Shown: positions 12,001 to 23,086 of the stretch, piece after piece
Numbering within the stretch: the stretch's first letter is position 1
Layout: each line of letters starts with the position of its first letter
Source: Luscinia megarhynchos
Taxonomy: Eukaryota > Chordata > Aves > Passeriformes > Turdidae
Length of the DNA: 64,000 nucleotides
Assembly: GCA_034336665.1 (NCBI GenBank)
Contig: CM067568.1
Span: forward strand, 42,822,770 to 42,886,769
Reading direction: 5' to 3'
Notes under the pieces: model-generated
The model's input: the letters and a program-made list of their open reading frames with translations, nothing else
What the model was told of the DNA's origin: nothing
The model's database searches: none
Position numbers and translations under genes: made by a program

Positions 12001-13950
12001 AAATGAGAGACAAGTCATTGTGCATCATTAATAAGAGATACGAAACAGAATGAAAAGACAAATCAATGCATTTAATGCATCTTAATAGTCCAATTGTCTA
12101 TTTCTCTGGATTAGTGCGTGCATGCTTCATAAAATATGATCGTTTAGAAAAAACTGAGAAGCAAAAGTGAGCTCCTTCGTGTTCTGTTAAATATAAGGTG
12201 TCTAACTGAGCACTCGACTAGAAAAAGATCATCAGTTTCCCTGACTTCTGCTTCTCCATCCATAACTTTTTTAATCAAGATATGTAACTTGAACAATTGG
12301 CCAGGTGGTTTATGGATTTTCTGCACATTTCTCTGAAGTGTCAAACAACAGCAGGGCCAGAAAGCAGCAGGGTGTTGGCACAGCTATACCAATTCTCCGA
12401 TTCATTGTATCCAAAGTTGTGCAGTCAGAGCGATCTACTCAGCTGACTCAATGGAGTTTGCTCTGCAGCAGCGGGAGACGTTTTCCATCCATTTATCCCC
12501 AAGTATGGAATTCCAAATTTGTCATAGTAACCAACTACGCAAAAAGCAATTTAATGGTCTTTTAGTACAACTACAGAAGAGATGCTCCCAAAGGATCTAC
12601 TCACATGTCTCCAAGAACTGATTTCCTAGGAAATGATAAATTTAATATCATCCCTGCAAGCCTGAAATAAGTCTAGATAAGCCAAATAATTCTGTCAGAG
12701 AATAAGGTAGGTGACAGTAGACAATGGCCTGAGGCTACAGGCAATGAAGAATTCACAGGTACTGACTGCAACCTGCTCCTTAGCTCAGGTGTCACATGGC
12801 ACAAACATTATTCAGCATTGCTGGGCAGTTTAAACATAGGAAAAGCAAACAAACAAACAAACAAACAAAAACCAGGAGGGGGAATCAAAACAAACAATCC
12901 GACAAATGCAACTTTAGCAGTAACAAAGAGTGAAATAAAACCAGAACTGTTAACCCCAATCTTTTCTTAGTCAAGAAATTGAAAATCATGAGATTCAAAA
13001 CCTGTATTTCTAAAGGAAATCATAATGGCAATCCATGACATGTTGTGGAATTCTAATCCAATATTCACTAGGAATTAATTTCTTCCAATAATTATGTTCT
13101 TCACTTACTTTGTATTAGTTTGTTAATGGGTTTGTTTGTTGGATTTTTTTTATTTACTTTTTTCTAGTTTGAGGATTTACATTCTTGAAAGTTAGAGACT
13201 TTTTATTTTAAACTTAAAATTAGAGCTGTGACTATTGACTCAATTGCAGTGGGGGATCAAGCAGTACTAGTTAAAGTTATTACCTCCCCCAGTTTTCCAC
13301 CCATCCCTTTCCTCATTTTCCCTCAATAGGAAGAACTTTTTTAGACTTGCAGCATCCCCTGATAGTTATCAGTTTACAGCCTGGAAAAAAAAAAAGGAAG
13401 CTGGAAACTGACCCTGGTCAGTGCTAGTACATATTTTGCTGTCATCTGCAGAGGTACAAGAATACATCTAATTAATAACTGGTGCAAAAAACGTACCTGC
13501 AGGAGCACAGCAGAAAGTTTTGATCAATAATTGTTTAAATCTACTCAGTTTAGAGGACTGCAAAAGTCTGCATGTCTCAAGCAATAGCCTAACTCTAGAA
13601 ATTATTTCCATCACATTATCATCAATTATAAGAAAAATTGCAAGACAATTGTTCAAAATGGTAACAGTGTATTTTGTATCTAAGACTGTCCAATCCCATG
13701 GACAGCAATGAAAAGACTAAGAGAAGAGAAGCATTGATATCATAGGAAAAGAGCTTTAAAAATTCCTTACATGTAAATGAAATATTCTATCTTTCAAATA
13801 TGTAATGCAGTAGACTGTCTAGTATAGATTGGTAAAACTAATTATTGCCAGAGGAAAGAGCTTGAGCTTGTTTGTGAGTTTATGAAATGGCCCTTCAGAG
13901 AGCTGATGTTCTGTATTCATCAAGTATTGCATGTTTTCAGTAAGGCAAGT
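9084..13950. other. AT-rich non-coding tract, no gene seen
   Basis: Only short open frames without recognisable domains occur here. An (AAAC)n run lies at 12845-12870 and a short A-run near 13386. The segment around 12330-12560 has a higher local GC and several CpG dinucleotides, but no identity could be assigned. Confidence 0.55.
12845..12870. repeat. (AAAC)n microsatellite
   Basis: About six uninterrupted AAAC units in non-coding sequence. Confidence 0.85.
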
Positions 13951-13969
13951 GAGCAGTTACTGGTGGCTA

Positions 13970-14300
13970 TTGTCATAAATCCAGAGTCCTGGGGGAACCC
14001 ATGGGCCCTGACTAGATCCATCCTCCCATGGGAACCCTCCTCCTCACTCCTTTTCTCCATCTCTGCTCTGGTACAGGGGCTTTGTGTCACCTTGGGGGTG
14101 ACCAGATGCAGTCACTGCTGGAGGTGTGCAAGTCTCCAGTCCTCTCTTCTGGATGGACACTGGACAGGCATGATAACCTTCTTTCCAGTCTTGTCTGCAT
14201 TCCTCTGTGAACCCTGAGCCTGAATCTCCATCCTGGCATGCCTGGGAATATTAATGAACCCTGTTCCAAGCCCCCTTTTTTGTCCACCCTGTCTCCCTTC
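13970..14300. other. Unidentified GC-richer block, possible old repeat
   Basis: This block is clearly richer in G and C than its flanks and is open over 60-110 codons in three overlapping frames on both strands. None of those frames has a recognisable domain. The abrupt composition change at both ends is what an old interspersed element or LTR remnant would show. No terminal repeats or target duplication could be defined by eye. Confidence 0.3.
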
Positions 14301-15090
14301 TGCAGGACTGGCTGAGGGAATTGCCTTTTTCTGGGATCACCCTTGACTTCCAGCTCATCCTCCCTTTTTCTTACTGTTCCAAGTTCATCAATAAGCTGAA
14401 AATAATTAGAATGCTAAGACTGGCCAACAATAACCTTTGGGACCAGAGAAACCCAAGGACAATGACAATACAAGTATGTAGTTAGCCTATTTTGTTCAAT
14501 AGTGGTTCAGACAAATTGTTTTTGACAATGCAAGAAGCAAACACCAAAAATGTTCCTATAGTAAACCCCCACCTTCTCTGAGCCTGCAGAAATCTATCTC
14601 TTTGATGAACAAATGCTCACGAGTATGCATATGCTTCAAAATTAAAGAGAGTGAGCCAAAACCTGAAAACTCCCCTCTCCCTAACTCATTGTCTGGACTT
14701 ACTAAAGTTCACCAGCAAACGATTACACACTCAAGCTGCTTCATGTTCTCCAGGGAGGATTTCACTGTCTTCTCTAACCCTACCAAAAAGAATAGCTTAA
14801 CTTCTTAGCATTCTTTTTGCCTGAGGCACAGAAAGGAGGATCATTTTATGATGCAAGTAAAAAGTTCAGTTTATCCTGGGGGTATATTCCTGGCTCTTCT
14901 TCATAACTACTCCACCTAGGACATTTTAAGTGTGGTATGTTTAACTAAATTATCTTATGGTAAGTTTCAAGTGCAATTTGTCACCACCAAATAAGCAGAA
15001 TTAACTGAATAGAAAGCTCATCATGAGCTGAGGAAGGGTCTGTTTGAGTTAAAAGTAAAGAAGAAACATACCTCAATTACTTATACAATT

Positions 15091-15154
15091 AAATATATGT
15101 GTATACGTATATATTTATATGATCCAGAAAAGATATATATAATATATATAATTT
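15091..15154. repeat. AT-rich alternating low-complexity tract
   Basis: Imperfect TA/TATG alternation over about 64 bases, interrupted by a short GATCCAG-containing segment. It is a low-melting region with no further assignable role. Confidence 0.7.
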
Positions 15155-16031
15155 CCTATGAGCTGTTATCTTTGCATATAGCTGGGGTTTTATATAAAAT
15201 GGTCTGTACTCTTTCAAATGTTGAATGGATGTAGTATATATAAAAGGCAAAATTGGTCTTTCCTCAGGGATTGTTCAAGGTCTTGACAACTCCAAAAACT
15301 GCTGAATGGAAAATAAATTCCACAAGAGGAATGGAATTGCCTAACAATGACTCCTAGCTGAATTAAGTTCCACCTAAATTTGCAATCCTGGTGCAATTCT
15401 GCAGATGGGTTTTCTCACCAGAAGGTTCCTTCAGCATCCCATCAGTGAAGCAAATTTAGACTTTCCCAGTTCTGCTATACTATGGGAATGAAATTAAAAA
15501 ATCTACTGGTGCTAAGCACCATATTCTTCATAGCATTGATCAGTAAGCAGCCTCATAATTTTTAGCACTGCATTTCTCCTTCACCATACACGTGTCCCTC
15601 ATAAATGCACATCCATTCTCTTTCTGTCAGCAGGCCATGGTTACCTGGATGGGTACCTTTCACTGATTCTGTAATCTAACCAGAGATCCCTGCTCCTCCT
15701 GACAACATTTCCCCTAAGTCTAAAAGGCTTCCTGTTCATAAAGAGATTATTGAAAGTGACATAAAATCTCTTTTACGAAATCCTAAGAAAAAGTTTTAGG
15801 TCTGAACAAAATTAATCTGGTGCCCTGTGTTTTGAAAGAGCTGAAGTTGCTGACTGTTGTGACAACCTTCCTATCCCCCTCAGTCCACAAATCTGTGATG
15901 TGGGCTTTGCACTGCTAAAGAGTAAGACAAATGGTTTCACAAGATATTTTCACTGCCTCAAAATCCTCTTGAAGACCTGAAAGCTTACTGCCAATTTATC
16001 TGGATCCAAAACAGATACCATCTGCCCAGTC

Positions 16032-16047
16032 TTTTTTTTTTTTTTTT
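16032..16047. repeat. T16 homopolymer
   Basis: Sixteen consecutive T residues. No retroposon body was recognised beside it. Confidence 0.8.
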
Positions 16048-17921
16048 ACCTTCCAGGTAAATCAGTCTGTACCATGGTGACACGTTTTTCTTCCCTCTAG
16101 TAATAGGCCCTGGAAAGGGGATCTCTTGGTGCCCCAGCATGCCAAGATTATTGCTCATTTATTTCTTGAGTTTGGAGGTGTAATCATGTAGCCTCTGCTT
16201 CTTGACCATGATGGTCAGGGTAACATTTTCATAGCTTTTTCTTTAGGAATGGAAACCAATTTTTCTTTTCTTCTATCCTTTTTACAACAATATCTTCTAA
16301 AATAAATAAACAGAAAAGAGTAGAAAAAGCTTTACCAAATGATGCTACCACTTTGTCAGAAACTAGGAATTAATCAGAAAAAGCAAAAATAAATACATTT
16401 CAATAGAAAATTTGCATTCTCCATTGTATCCTATTGCATATAATTAGCTGATACTGGAATTGAAAGAGGATTAACAGTCGTCAGAGCTCGAAATATTTTG
16501 AAATACTATAGATCAAAGTTTGCCTTGTGTAAAGTGATTCACGGAAATCAAGCAAACATAAAGCTAAAGCTATGCCATGAGCCTTGGGGCCTGTGGCATT
16601 TTTTATGTTCTCTCTAAAAAATATCAAGAGATTTTGATCAAGTTAGTCTTTTAAAAATAATGTTCTAATGTCCAACTTTTATATATTCTCATAATTCTAG
16701 TGTTCATTCATGTTTATTGGGCTGAAAGAAAACTGGCTCCTTGTCCTGGCATTGGGCAAATTTGGGAGGAATTTTCCAAAGGGGTCCCTCTAGAAAGCAG
16801 AATCAAGCGACCCCTCCCTCTACTGGTTCAGAAAATTGTTTCCTGGGAGAAAAGTGGAAAAAACCCTGTTTATTTAACAAGCAAAGTATTCTTTAAGTGC
16901 ATTTTCTGAAAACAAACTGCACACTTCTCCCTGCCCCTCGCTCTTGGAGCCAGTCTGAAAGGTGCAGAGCTCAATATCCTGCATAAACAGAACAGATGAG
17001 TGGGGATACAAGCATCATAAAGTCACCCTAGGATGCTCCTCTTTGACCTTTAGAGGCACTCTGTCCTAATTGTAACTATCCCCTGGAAAACAGAGAAAGT
17101 TACAGAAATGGACTTGACAGAGGCAAAAGGATGATTTGAGCTTGCCAAACCTGTGGATGAGAAAACACAAATAAATCTGATTTTTTGTCAGTAGGAAATT
17201 AGAATGAGGGAGCTCTTGAGCTCCCATGGGAGGTTGGGTAGATAGCCTTCCAATCAGAAATGGATGTTTTCTCCACAGTGGATTGACAGTCTGCCTTCCA
17301 GGCTTCTCCACTTAGAGTAAAAGAAGAGGACTGAATGCAGAATGGGCAACTCAATGACTGTTGTGTAACTTTCACAGAGGTGTTTTGGCTTTATGTAGTG
17401 AAGCAAGAGTTTGATAGAACTGTGTGGATTATTTTTTCCAGAAACAAAAAGGTGCAGTGACAGAACTAGAGATGGAAAATATTCCTTTATTTTAAAAGCT
17501 TATGACAATGAAAATGACCTTAATGATTGTGCTTAGAAAATGTGAAAAAAAAAACTTATGTTGGCTATTTGTATGTTGTTCAGAAGGTTTTATTTATGCC
17601 TTCCACTCACCATGGTAGGTAGTTAGGTCAATCATAAATCAATTACTTTTTTCATATGTATGTTGATTTAAGTTTTTCTCATTATTCTGTTTTCCCTTGC
17701 ATTTTCTATACATGAAAAAAAACCAAAAGGAACCACAAAGAAACAATGCATAACAATGTTTAATGACTGCTGGATTCTTATGTCATGATTTAGCCACTTT
17801 AATTATCTTAATTTTATCAAATTTAACTAAAAGTTGGTTGAATTGATCTACATTTGTGCAACTGTCGTCAGCATGAAAACTATGGTAAAAAATGTCAATA
17901 TTCTATAACTGAGTCTATCTG

Positions 17922-18200
17922 CTTCCCTTCCCTTCCCTTCCCTTCCCTTCCCTTCCCTTCCCTTCCCTTCCCTTCCCTTCCCTTCCCTTCCCTTCCCTTC
18001 CCTTCCCTTCCCTTCCCTTCCCTTCCCTTCCCTTCCCTTCCCTTCCCTTCCCTTCCCTTCCCTTCCCTTCCCTTCCCTTCCCTTCCCTTCCCTTCCCTTC
18101 CCTTCCCTTCCCTTCCCTTCCCTTCCCTTCCCTTCCCTTCCCTTCCCTTCCCTTCCCTTCCCTTCCCTTCCCTTCCCTTCCCTTCCCTTCCCTTCCCTTC
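17922..18200. repeat. Perfect (CTTCC)n pentanucleotide array, about 56 copies
   Basis: The array runs for 279 bases without a single interruption and then ends in a short TTCCTC remnant. Because the unit lacks stop codons, several frames on both strands stay open and translate as Pro-Phe-Pro-Ser-Leu or Gly-Arg-Glu-Gly-Lys repeats. These are not genes. The minus strand is a pure purine strand with GGGAA repeated, so G-quadruplex and triplex (H-DNA) formation are both plausible. Its purity implies recent expansion or assembly collapse, and the true length is likely polymorphic. It lies about 550 bases left of the first CpG-rich block. Confidence 0.98.
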
Positions 18201-18204
18201 TTCC

Positions 18205-18749
18205 TCAAAACCTTTTTTACTAAGCTGATTTCCCAAAATTTGATGAAGAATATATTTAGTGATTTTTTTCCCCTTCTGTCAGCCGCATGAATTTAAGGCC
18301 TGAAGTAAAATTTTATATTACTGACAAAAATTGAGGTTATTCAGTGTGATTTAGACCAACCTCCCAGTTACAAAATTATTTCCATTTCCTTTCACCCTCT
18401 TTCTTGCAAGCGCCAGAAATCAATCTTACAATATAGCTGGAAGAAAAAAAATATTAAAAAGACACTTTCATTTTTATAACATTTCTTAATGCTACCCCAT
18501 CTTACATTTTCTATAAAATAAGTGAGGTTGTATTATGGATCAGTGGACCATCACTCCAGGCTAGCCATCTTGTATGATCACAGAAAATTTAAAGGGAATA
18601 TATTTCTATAGTCTCCTTTCAGTTTACAGCTTTTCAACCACGCAAAGGCGGTTTGCTAGCAAATAAATAAATAAATACATCCTTGACACATTTATAGCCT
18701 GGTGATGGTGAGGGGAGAAATTGTTTAAAGTCCAAGTAATCAGACTGTT
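18205..18749. other. AT-rich spacer between pentanucleotide array and CpG domain
   Basis: Non-coding sequence with an (AAAT)n run at 18661-18677. Nothing else was recognised. Confidence 0.6.
18661..18677. repeat. (AAAT)n microsatellite
   Basis: About four AAAT units just left of the first CpG-rich block. Confidence 0.75.
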
Positions 18750-19110
18750 ACCAAGAGTGCGTGGCGAGGGGGGAAGGGGCGCGCAGCAGCGCCAGCGGAG
18801 CTGGCAGCAGGTTTGGGGAGTGTCCATCCATCGCAGCGCTGGGCTCTGCTGCCACCTTGGCCGCGCCGCGGGACGTGCAGGCGGCCCCGCTCCGCGCCCG
18901 CTCCGCGCCCGCTCCGCTCTCCCCGCTCCCCGCTCCGCTCTCCGCTCCCCGCTCTCCGCTCCCCGCTCCGCGCTCCGCGTTCCCCGCTCCGCTCTCCGCG
19001 CTCCCCGCTCCCCGCTCCCAGCTCCGCTCTCCGCGCTCCCCGCTCCGCGCACCTGCGGCAGCCAAGCCTGCCTGCCAGCCCCGCCAGGCTGCTCACCGCC
19101 TGCGCCTCAC
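18750..19110. promoter_or_regulatory. CpG-rich block A (left edge of CpG island domain)
   Basis: The sequence switches sharply from AT-rich to GC-rich with frequent CpG dinucleotides. The centre of the block is a low-complexity CCGCTCC-type tract, so part of the CpG density comes from that repeat. Several frames are open on both strands because of the low complexity. None resembles a known protein. Confidence 0.6.
18888..19048. repeat. GC-rich low-complexity tract of CCGCTCC/CCGCTCT-type units
   Basis: Irregular tandem arrangement of short units (CGCTCCC, CGCTCCG, CGCTCTC) over about 160 bases, strongly C-rich on the plus strand. It looks like replication slippage of a 7-12 base unit. The minus strand is G-rich with GGGGAGCGG-type runs. 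Confidence 0.85.
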
Positions 19111-20269
19111 CTGCCCTTACTGGACAACGACATATGTGATGTCTGAAGGGTCAGTTTTGGGGCAGTTGGTTTTTTTTTTTAGGGGGTTGGGGGACTTGAG
19201 TGCGGCTGGAGGTTGTTCTTCAAATGAGGTTTATTTGCCTGCTGTGCTTAAAATCGGAACTTAGAAATGTGGGCGGGAGGAGTTGTTTTTTTTTCCTGCC
19301 CTTTTGCTCGCTGTAGGATTCTTTTCTTCTCCCTTGTCCAGCCTTATCCTTATCTTACCCATTTAATGAAGAAAGCACTGAAATTCCCGTTCACACAATC
19401 TACCTGCCACTCCATCCTTCCTACAGCATGACCACAGGGGCTCTGGAAGGACCTCCCGGAATACCAGCTGCAGTCAGAGGTCATGCTCCCCTCCCTCCCC
19501 CCCCTTTTTTTTTTTCTTTTTTTTGGGAGGGGTATGCGGTGGGGGCAGAGAAGGCTGAAAAAAAACATCATAATGCACTGAAAAAAATATATAAATGAAT
19601 ACTAGGCAACCAATAGAGTTTGTTAATCTTGTTTCTCTGTTGTCTTGATGTTGTCTTGACATCGGGCTCTGGTGGTACACACTTTGGAAATCTTTCAAGC
19701 ACTTAATTTCATCATTGAATTACACATGCTTTTCTCTCAGTTTCAAGGTTTCTTGTGCTTAGGAGGAAACATGTTCTGACATGCAGGAGTTTGGTGGTGG
19801 AAAATATTTCCTTTGAATACAAAGTGCATGTGTGAAAAAGGCTTTTTTTTCCTTTATTTCTTTCCTGAAAATACGTTTCTTTCTCACTTGCTCCTTTCTC
19901 TGTTGTAGTTAATAACTTGCTAACGAGCTGAATCTGGAGATCTGAATGAATGGCACTTACGGAATTGTACTTTTAACCACACCACGCTGAGGAAAGTGCA
20001 GAAGCTCTGTATATGTGCGTATGAGAGGAATTCGTGCCGTGCAGATGAGTTTGCATACTCGGTGACAGAGAGGGACCACAGGTGAGTCCCCAGCGATCTG
20101 CTTTGCCAAGAGGATTTTTCCAGCCCCTAATCACAGAAAAGCCTTCCATCTGCTCCCTAGAGTTGGCGGTTCTCATCTGTTTCAAGTGAAAATAACCAAG
20201 AATAGAAAATGGCACGCAATAAAGAATCCCCAGCCAAGTAGCCGTGCTGTCCTGCATTCCCCCCAAACC
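19111..20269. other. Spacer between CpG-rich blocks, mixed composition
   Basis: No exon was recognised. The spacer contains a C-run/T-run polypyrimidine stretch at 19486-19524 flanked by an inverted repeat, and a near-perfect plus-strand splice-donor sequence (ACAG followed by GTGAGT, with the GT at 20082-20083). Confidence 0.5.
19486..19532. repeat. Polypyrimidine tract flanked by CCCCTCCC/GGGAGGGG inverted repeat
   Basis: CCCCTCCC at 19488-19495 pairs perfectly with GGGAGGGG at 19525-19532. Between them lie a C-run and then two T-runs separated by one C. A stem of eight G-C pairs with a pyrimidine loop is possible. Confidence 0.75.
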
Positions 20270-20560
20270 AGCATCCTCCGGCGCTGGGGTTTCGGCCCCC
20301 GGGCGAGAGAAAGAGCTGCAAAGGGTTAAGCCGCTGACTTGCTTGCTAGGCAAAGTTTGAGGAAGAATATGTCTGAGGCTGGATACGCTGCAGCCCCTGT
20401 GTTTGAAATCTGTCACCCTCACTTAGGAGCGCTGCATCTCTGGCTGTCACCGGTGAATAATGATCGCACGGCGATAAGATCGCTCGGCGGCGGAGCCGGG
20501 CCGCCCGGGGAAGCCAAGACAGGAAATTGCGAGGCGTTTAGCCCTTCAGCGGGGTGTTCT
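20270..20560. promoter_or_regulatory. CpG-rich block B
   Basis: Local CpG enrichment (for example around 20460-20510), with little low-complexity sequence. The composition suggests an unmethylated regulatory segment. The surrounding sequence from about 20130 to 20600 is complex and repeat-free. Confidence 0.45.
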
Positions 20561-21299
20561 TCAGTGTCATCGGTGGGTGTCAGGGTCAAATGACCGCCTG
20601 GAGAGCAGATTGGGAAGATAATTTCTTTCCTCCTTTCCTTGAGAGGAGCCCTGGGTGTCGGTGACCATTGGCAGCTATGGAAAGCAGAGACCTCGGTGGT
20701 GATCCTTAAAGCAGTACCATGCTGGAGCCCAGCTGTCCTGCCACTTTCTCCCCTTTCAACCTGCCGGACCCGGTGGGCTTTGGGTGACCTACCGAGAAGG
20801 AGCTCACTTCCGCAGGAGCAGGTAACGCCTGATTAAGTCACTTTCTGGATTGACACGATCATGATTTGACCAAAACGTGTCCTGAGTATCGTTCACTGAT
20901 TTAAAGTATAGGATGGTTGAGGGTCCAGGGATAAGAACAGGAATAAATCAGCCTAATTCCTCGGAGACTACGGAGCAGGGCAACTGCCTGCAGCCTTGCA
21001 GAAGTTTTAACATTCCCACTTTCCTCCCTGATTAGGGGCACAGAGGGCAGAAATACCTGTGATCGCCAATGGCCAGCTCTGCCTTCTCTGCTGACGACAG
21101 GTTGCTAGTATCGGGGACGTGGAAGGCAGAGGGACAGGTGGACTAAACACGAGAGAGGGTTTTTTTTCCCCAGAAAATGCACTGGTTGTCCATCAACTTC
21201 GTGAAGGAGATAAAAATCATGCTCAAATAAGAGCTCTGAAAAGTATGCAGTGGCTTAAAAAAAAATCTTAAAAATTCAAAAAATACCTAGAACATTAGC
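20561..21299. other. Spacer between CpG-rich blocks B and C
   Basis: Mixed-composition sequence without a recognised exon. A plus-strand splice-donor-like GCAG/GTAACG lies with its GT at 20822-20823. Confidence 0.45.
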
Positions 21300-21960
21300 C
21301 TTTGTACTCTGCGGGGCTCCTGATCCGTTTATCCCTCGGGACCAGCTGGCAGCTGCGAGCAGACTCGAGCACAGAGCAGCGCTGCTCCGAGGCGGGGATG
21401 CAGGCTCTGACCGTGGGACTGGCCGGTGTCACAGCCTTCTTCGGGGCCCGCGGAGAGCCCCGGGCTGCTCCCCTCCATCCTGGGGGCGTAAAGCAGGGAG
21501 GGAAGCGGGGTGTCGTCCTTAACTCCCTCCCTCTTGCTGAGACCCCTGAGAAATGCTGGCTACCTGCGCTCCCCGGTCCGCGCTGGCTCCCCACCCCCAT
21601 CACTCCGTGTAGGTGAGGGCACAAGTCCTTTTCCGAGCGAGCAGGCGGCTCGGCTCGGCTCGGCTCCGGGCTGTCCTTACGCCAGCACTCTGGGAGCCCC
21701 CAGGGAGGGCGGGGGACGGAGGGCAGGGCGGGGGGCAGGAGCTGCGCCGAGCGCACGGCGGCCGGGCTGACCCTCGGCGCGGCTCCATCCAGCCTTTGAA
21801 GTCGGGAGTGGTTTAGCCCCCCCAAGCGAGGGGCGCAGGAGGCGCGGAGCTAATAGCGAGTGATTCAGCTTTTGAGGTACGGCCGAGCAAATAGAAGCCA
21901 CTGAGCAGCCAGGGGTGAGGGGGAAACCAGCCCCGAGGCATCTCGGTTCCCTTTTCTGTT
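21300..21960. promoter_or_regulatory. CpG-rich block C
   Basis: GC-rich sequence with many CpG dinucleotides. It includes a short GGCTC direct repeat run near 21645-21667 and a G-rich stretch near 21700-21740. Overlapping frames of 60-176 codons are open on both strands, as expected for random GC-rich DNA. They are Pro/Ala/Arg-rich with no domain. A plus-strand donor-like TAG/GTGAGG has its GT at 21613-21614. Confidence 0.65.
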
Positions 21961-22256
21961 TCCTCGACACATGGCATTGATCAGCTCCTTCTCTCCTCCA
22001 TCCTCCTCAGCCCGTTTCTTAAAGTAACTCGCAGCAAAAGCTGTGCTATGCGTTTTCTTTACTGATGTATGAGTTCGAGGCAAATTCTCTTCGCACACCC
22101 CACGTCCTCCCTTGACGGCTGTGTCCTGTCTCTCAAGTGCTTCTCGGTATTAAACAGCCTTGTCTTTAAGTGGACTTGCCAGGACAAGGCAGTACCCTAG
22201 CAGGGACCGGACGGCGGGGGAAGGGTTACTCCGAAACAAGCGCAGCAGCCCGGCAT

Positions 22257-22304
22257 GCACACGCACACACACACACACACGCACACACACACACACACAC
22301 ACTC
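22257..22304. repeat. (CA)n microsatellite with interruptions
   Basis: About 23 CA units with two ACGC interruptions, sitting between CpG-rich blocks C and D. On the minus strand it reads as a Val-Cys repeat inside a long chance frame. Confidence 0.95.
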
Positions 22305-22611
22305 ACCCATATGCACACCCACTGAACGTGTACAGGAGAAAGACGGGGGTGGGGACTGGGGGGAAGTGGGTGTTGTTACCGCTGTAGGGCAAAACGCGGT
22401 TTCTCCAGAGGTTTTTAAGTCTTTATGACTGATGATGAAAATCAGAGAGAATACTAGAGGAGGTCCGTCTCTTCCCTGAGGGTTGGCGATTCTTTTATTG
22501 TGTGTTATATTTGTTGAATACTGGTACTGCGTAAAAGTTCGCGAGGGAGGAAGGAGAGGAGAAGAAGGGGGTGGGGGAGGCGGGCTAGTCGGCGGCGGCA
22601 CATGAAATATC

Positions 22612-22621
22612 GCCATGTTGG
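22612..22621 (+). promoter_or_regulatory. YY1-type binding motif
   Basis: GCCATGTTGG fits the YY1 consensus GCCATNTTG on the plus strand. In CpG-island promoters such sites frequently lie at or just downstream of transcription start sites. A start near 22560-22620 is inferred, not shown. Confidence 0.45.
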
Positions 22622-22747
22622 TGGAGAGCACGGCTGTAATTATTGCTAGCGAGGGCATCTCCCAGAGCCGCCGCTCGGGGAGTTTTCCAGCTCGCTTCCC
22701 GGCTGCCCTTCCCATCCGCTCGGATGCGCTGCGAGAGCGGCCGGGCG

Positions 22748-23086
22748 GCGGTGCGGGGCAGGGCGATCCCCGCGCCTCCTGTGCCCCGGCGGTGGGGCAG
22801 GGCGATCCCCGCGCCTCCTGTGCCCCGGCGGTGGGGCAGGGCGATCCCCGCGCCTCCTGTGCCCCGGCGGTGCGGGGCAGGGCGATCCCCGCGCCTCCTG
22901 TGCCCCGGCGGTGGGGCAGGGCGATCCCCACGCCTCCTGTGCCCCGGCGGTGCGGGGCAGGGCGATCCCCGCGCCTCCTCTGCCCCGGCGGTGGGGCAGG
23001 GCGATCCCCGCGCCTCCTGTGCCCCGGCGGTGGGGCAGGGCGATCCCCGCGCCTCCTCTGCCCCGGCGGTGGGGCAGGGCGGCGAT
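22748..23086. repeat. GC-rich minisatellite, 8 copies of a 39/41-bp unit
   Basis: The motif GCGATCCCC recurs at 22763, 22802, 22841, 22882, 22921, 22962, 23001 and 23040, with a degenerate ninth (GCGATCGGG) at 23082. Spacing is 39, 39, 41, 39, 41, 39, 39 and 42. The two-base-longer units carry an extra GC in the GGTG(C)GGGG linker. Base differences between copies are few (for example TGTGCC versus TCTGCC, and one CGC to CAC change). The 39-base unit keeps reading frames open, but the 41-base units shift frame, which argues against coding use. Confidence 0.95.

Larger units (their letters stand above)
14301..17921. other. AT-rich non-coding tract, no gene seen
   Basis: The tract contains an alternating AT-rich stretch at 15091-15154 and a T16 run at 16032-16047. 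No exon or RNA gene was recognised. Confidence 0.55.

Noticed and set aside
17854..18236. Long open frames on both strands with Pro-Phe-Pro-Ser-Leu or Gly-Arg-Glu-Gly-Lys repeats
   Set aside because: They are direct translations of the (CTTCC)n array, which has no stop codon in several frames. No unique coding sequence flanks them.
18624..19264. Several 100-167-codon frames on both strands rich in Arg, Ala, Pro and Gly
   Set aside because: They arise from the GC-rich CCGCTCC-type low-complexity tract and overlap one another in nearly every frame.
22748..23086. Regularly spaced repeats that might suggest a CRISPR array
   Set aside because: The units are contiguous with no unique spacers, and the context is vertebrate. 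It is a minisatellite.
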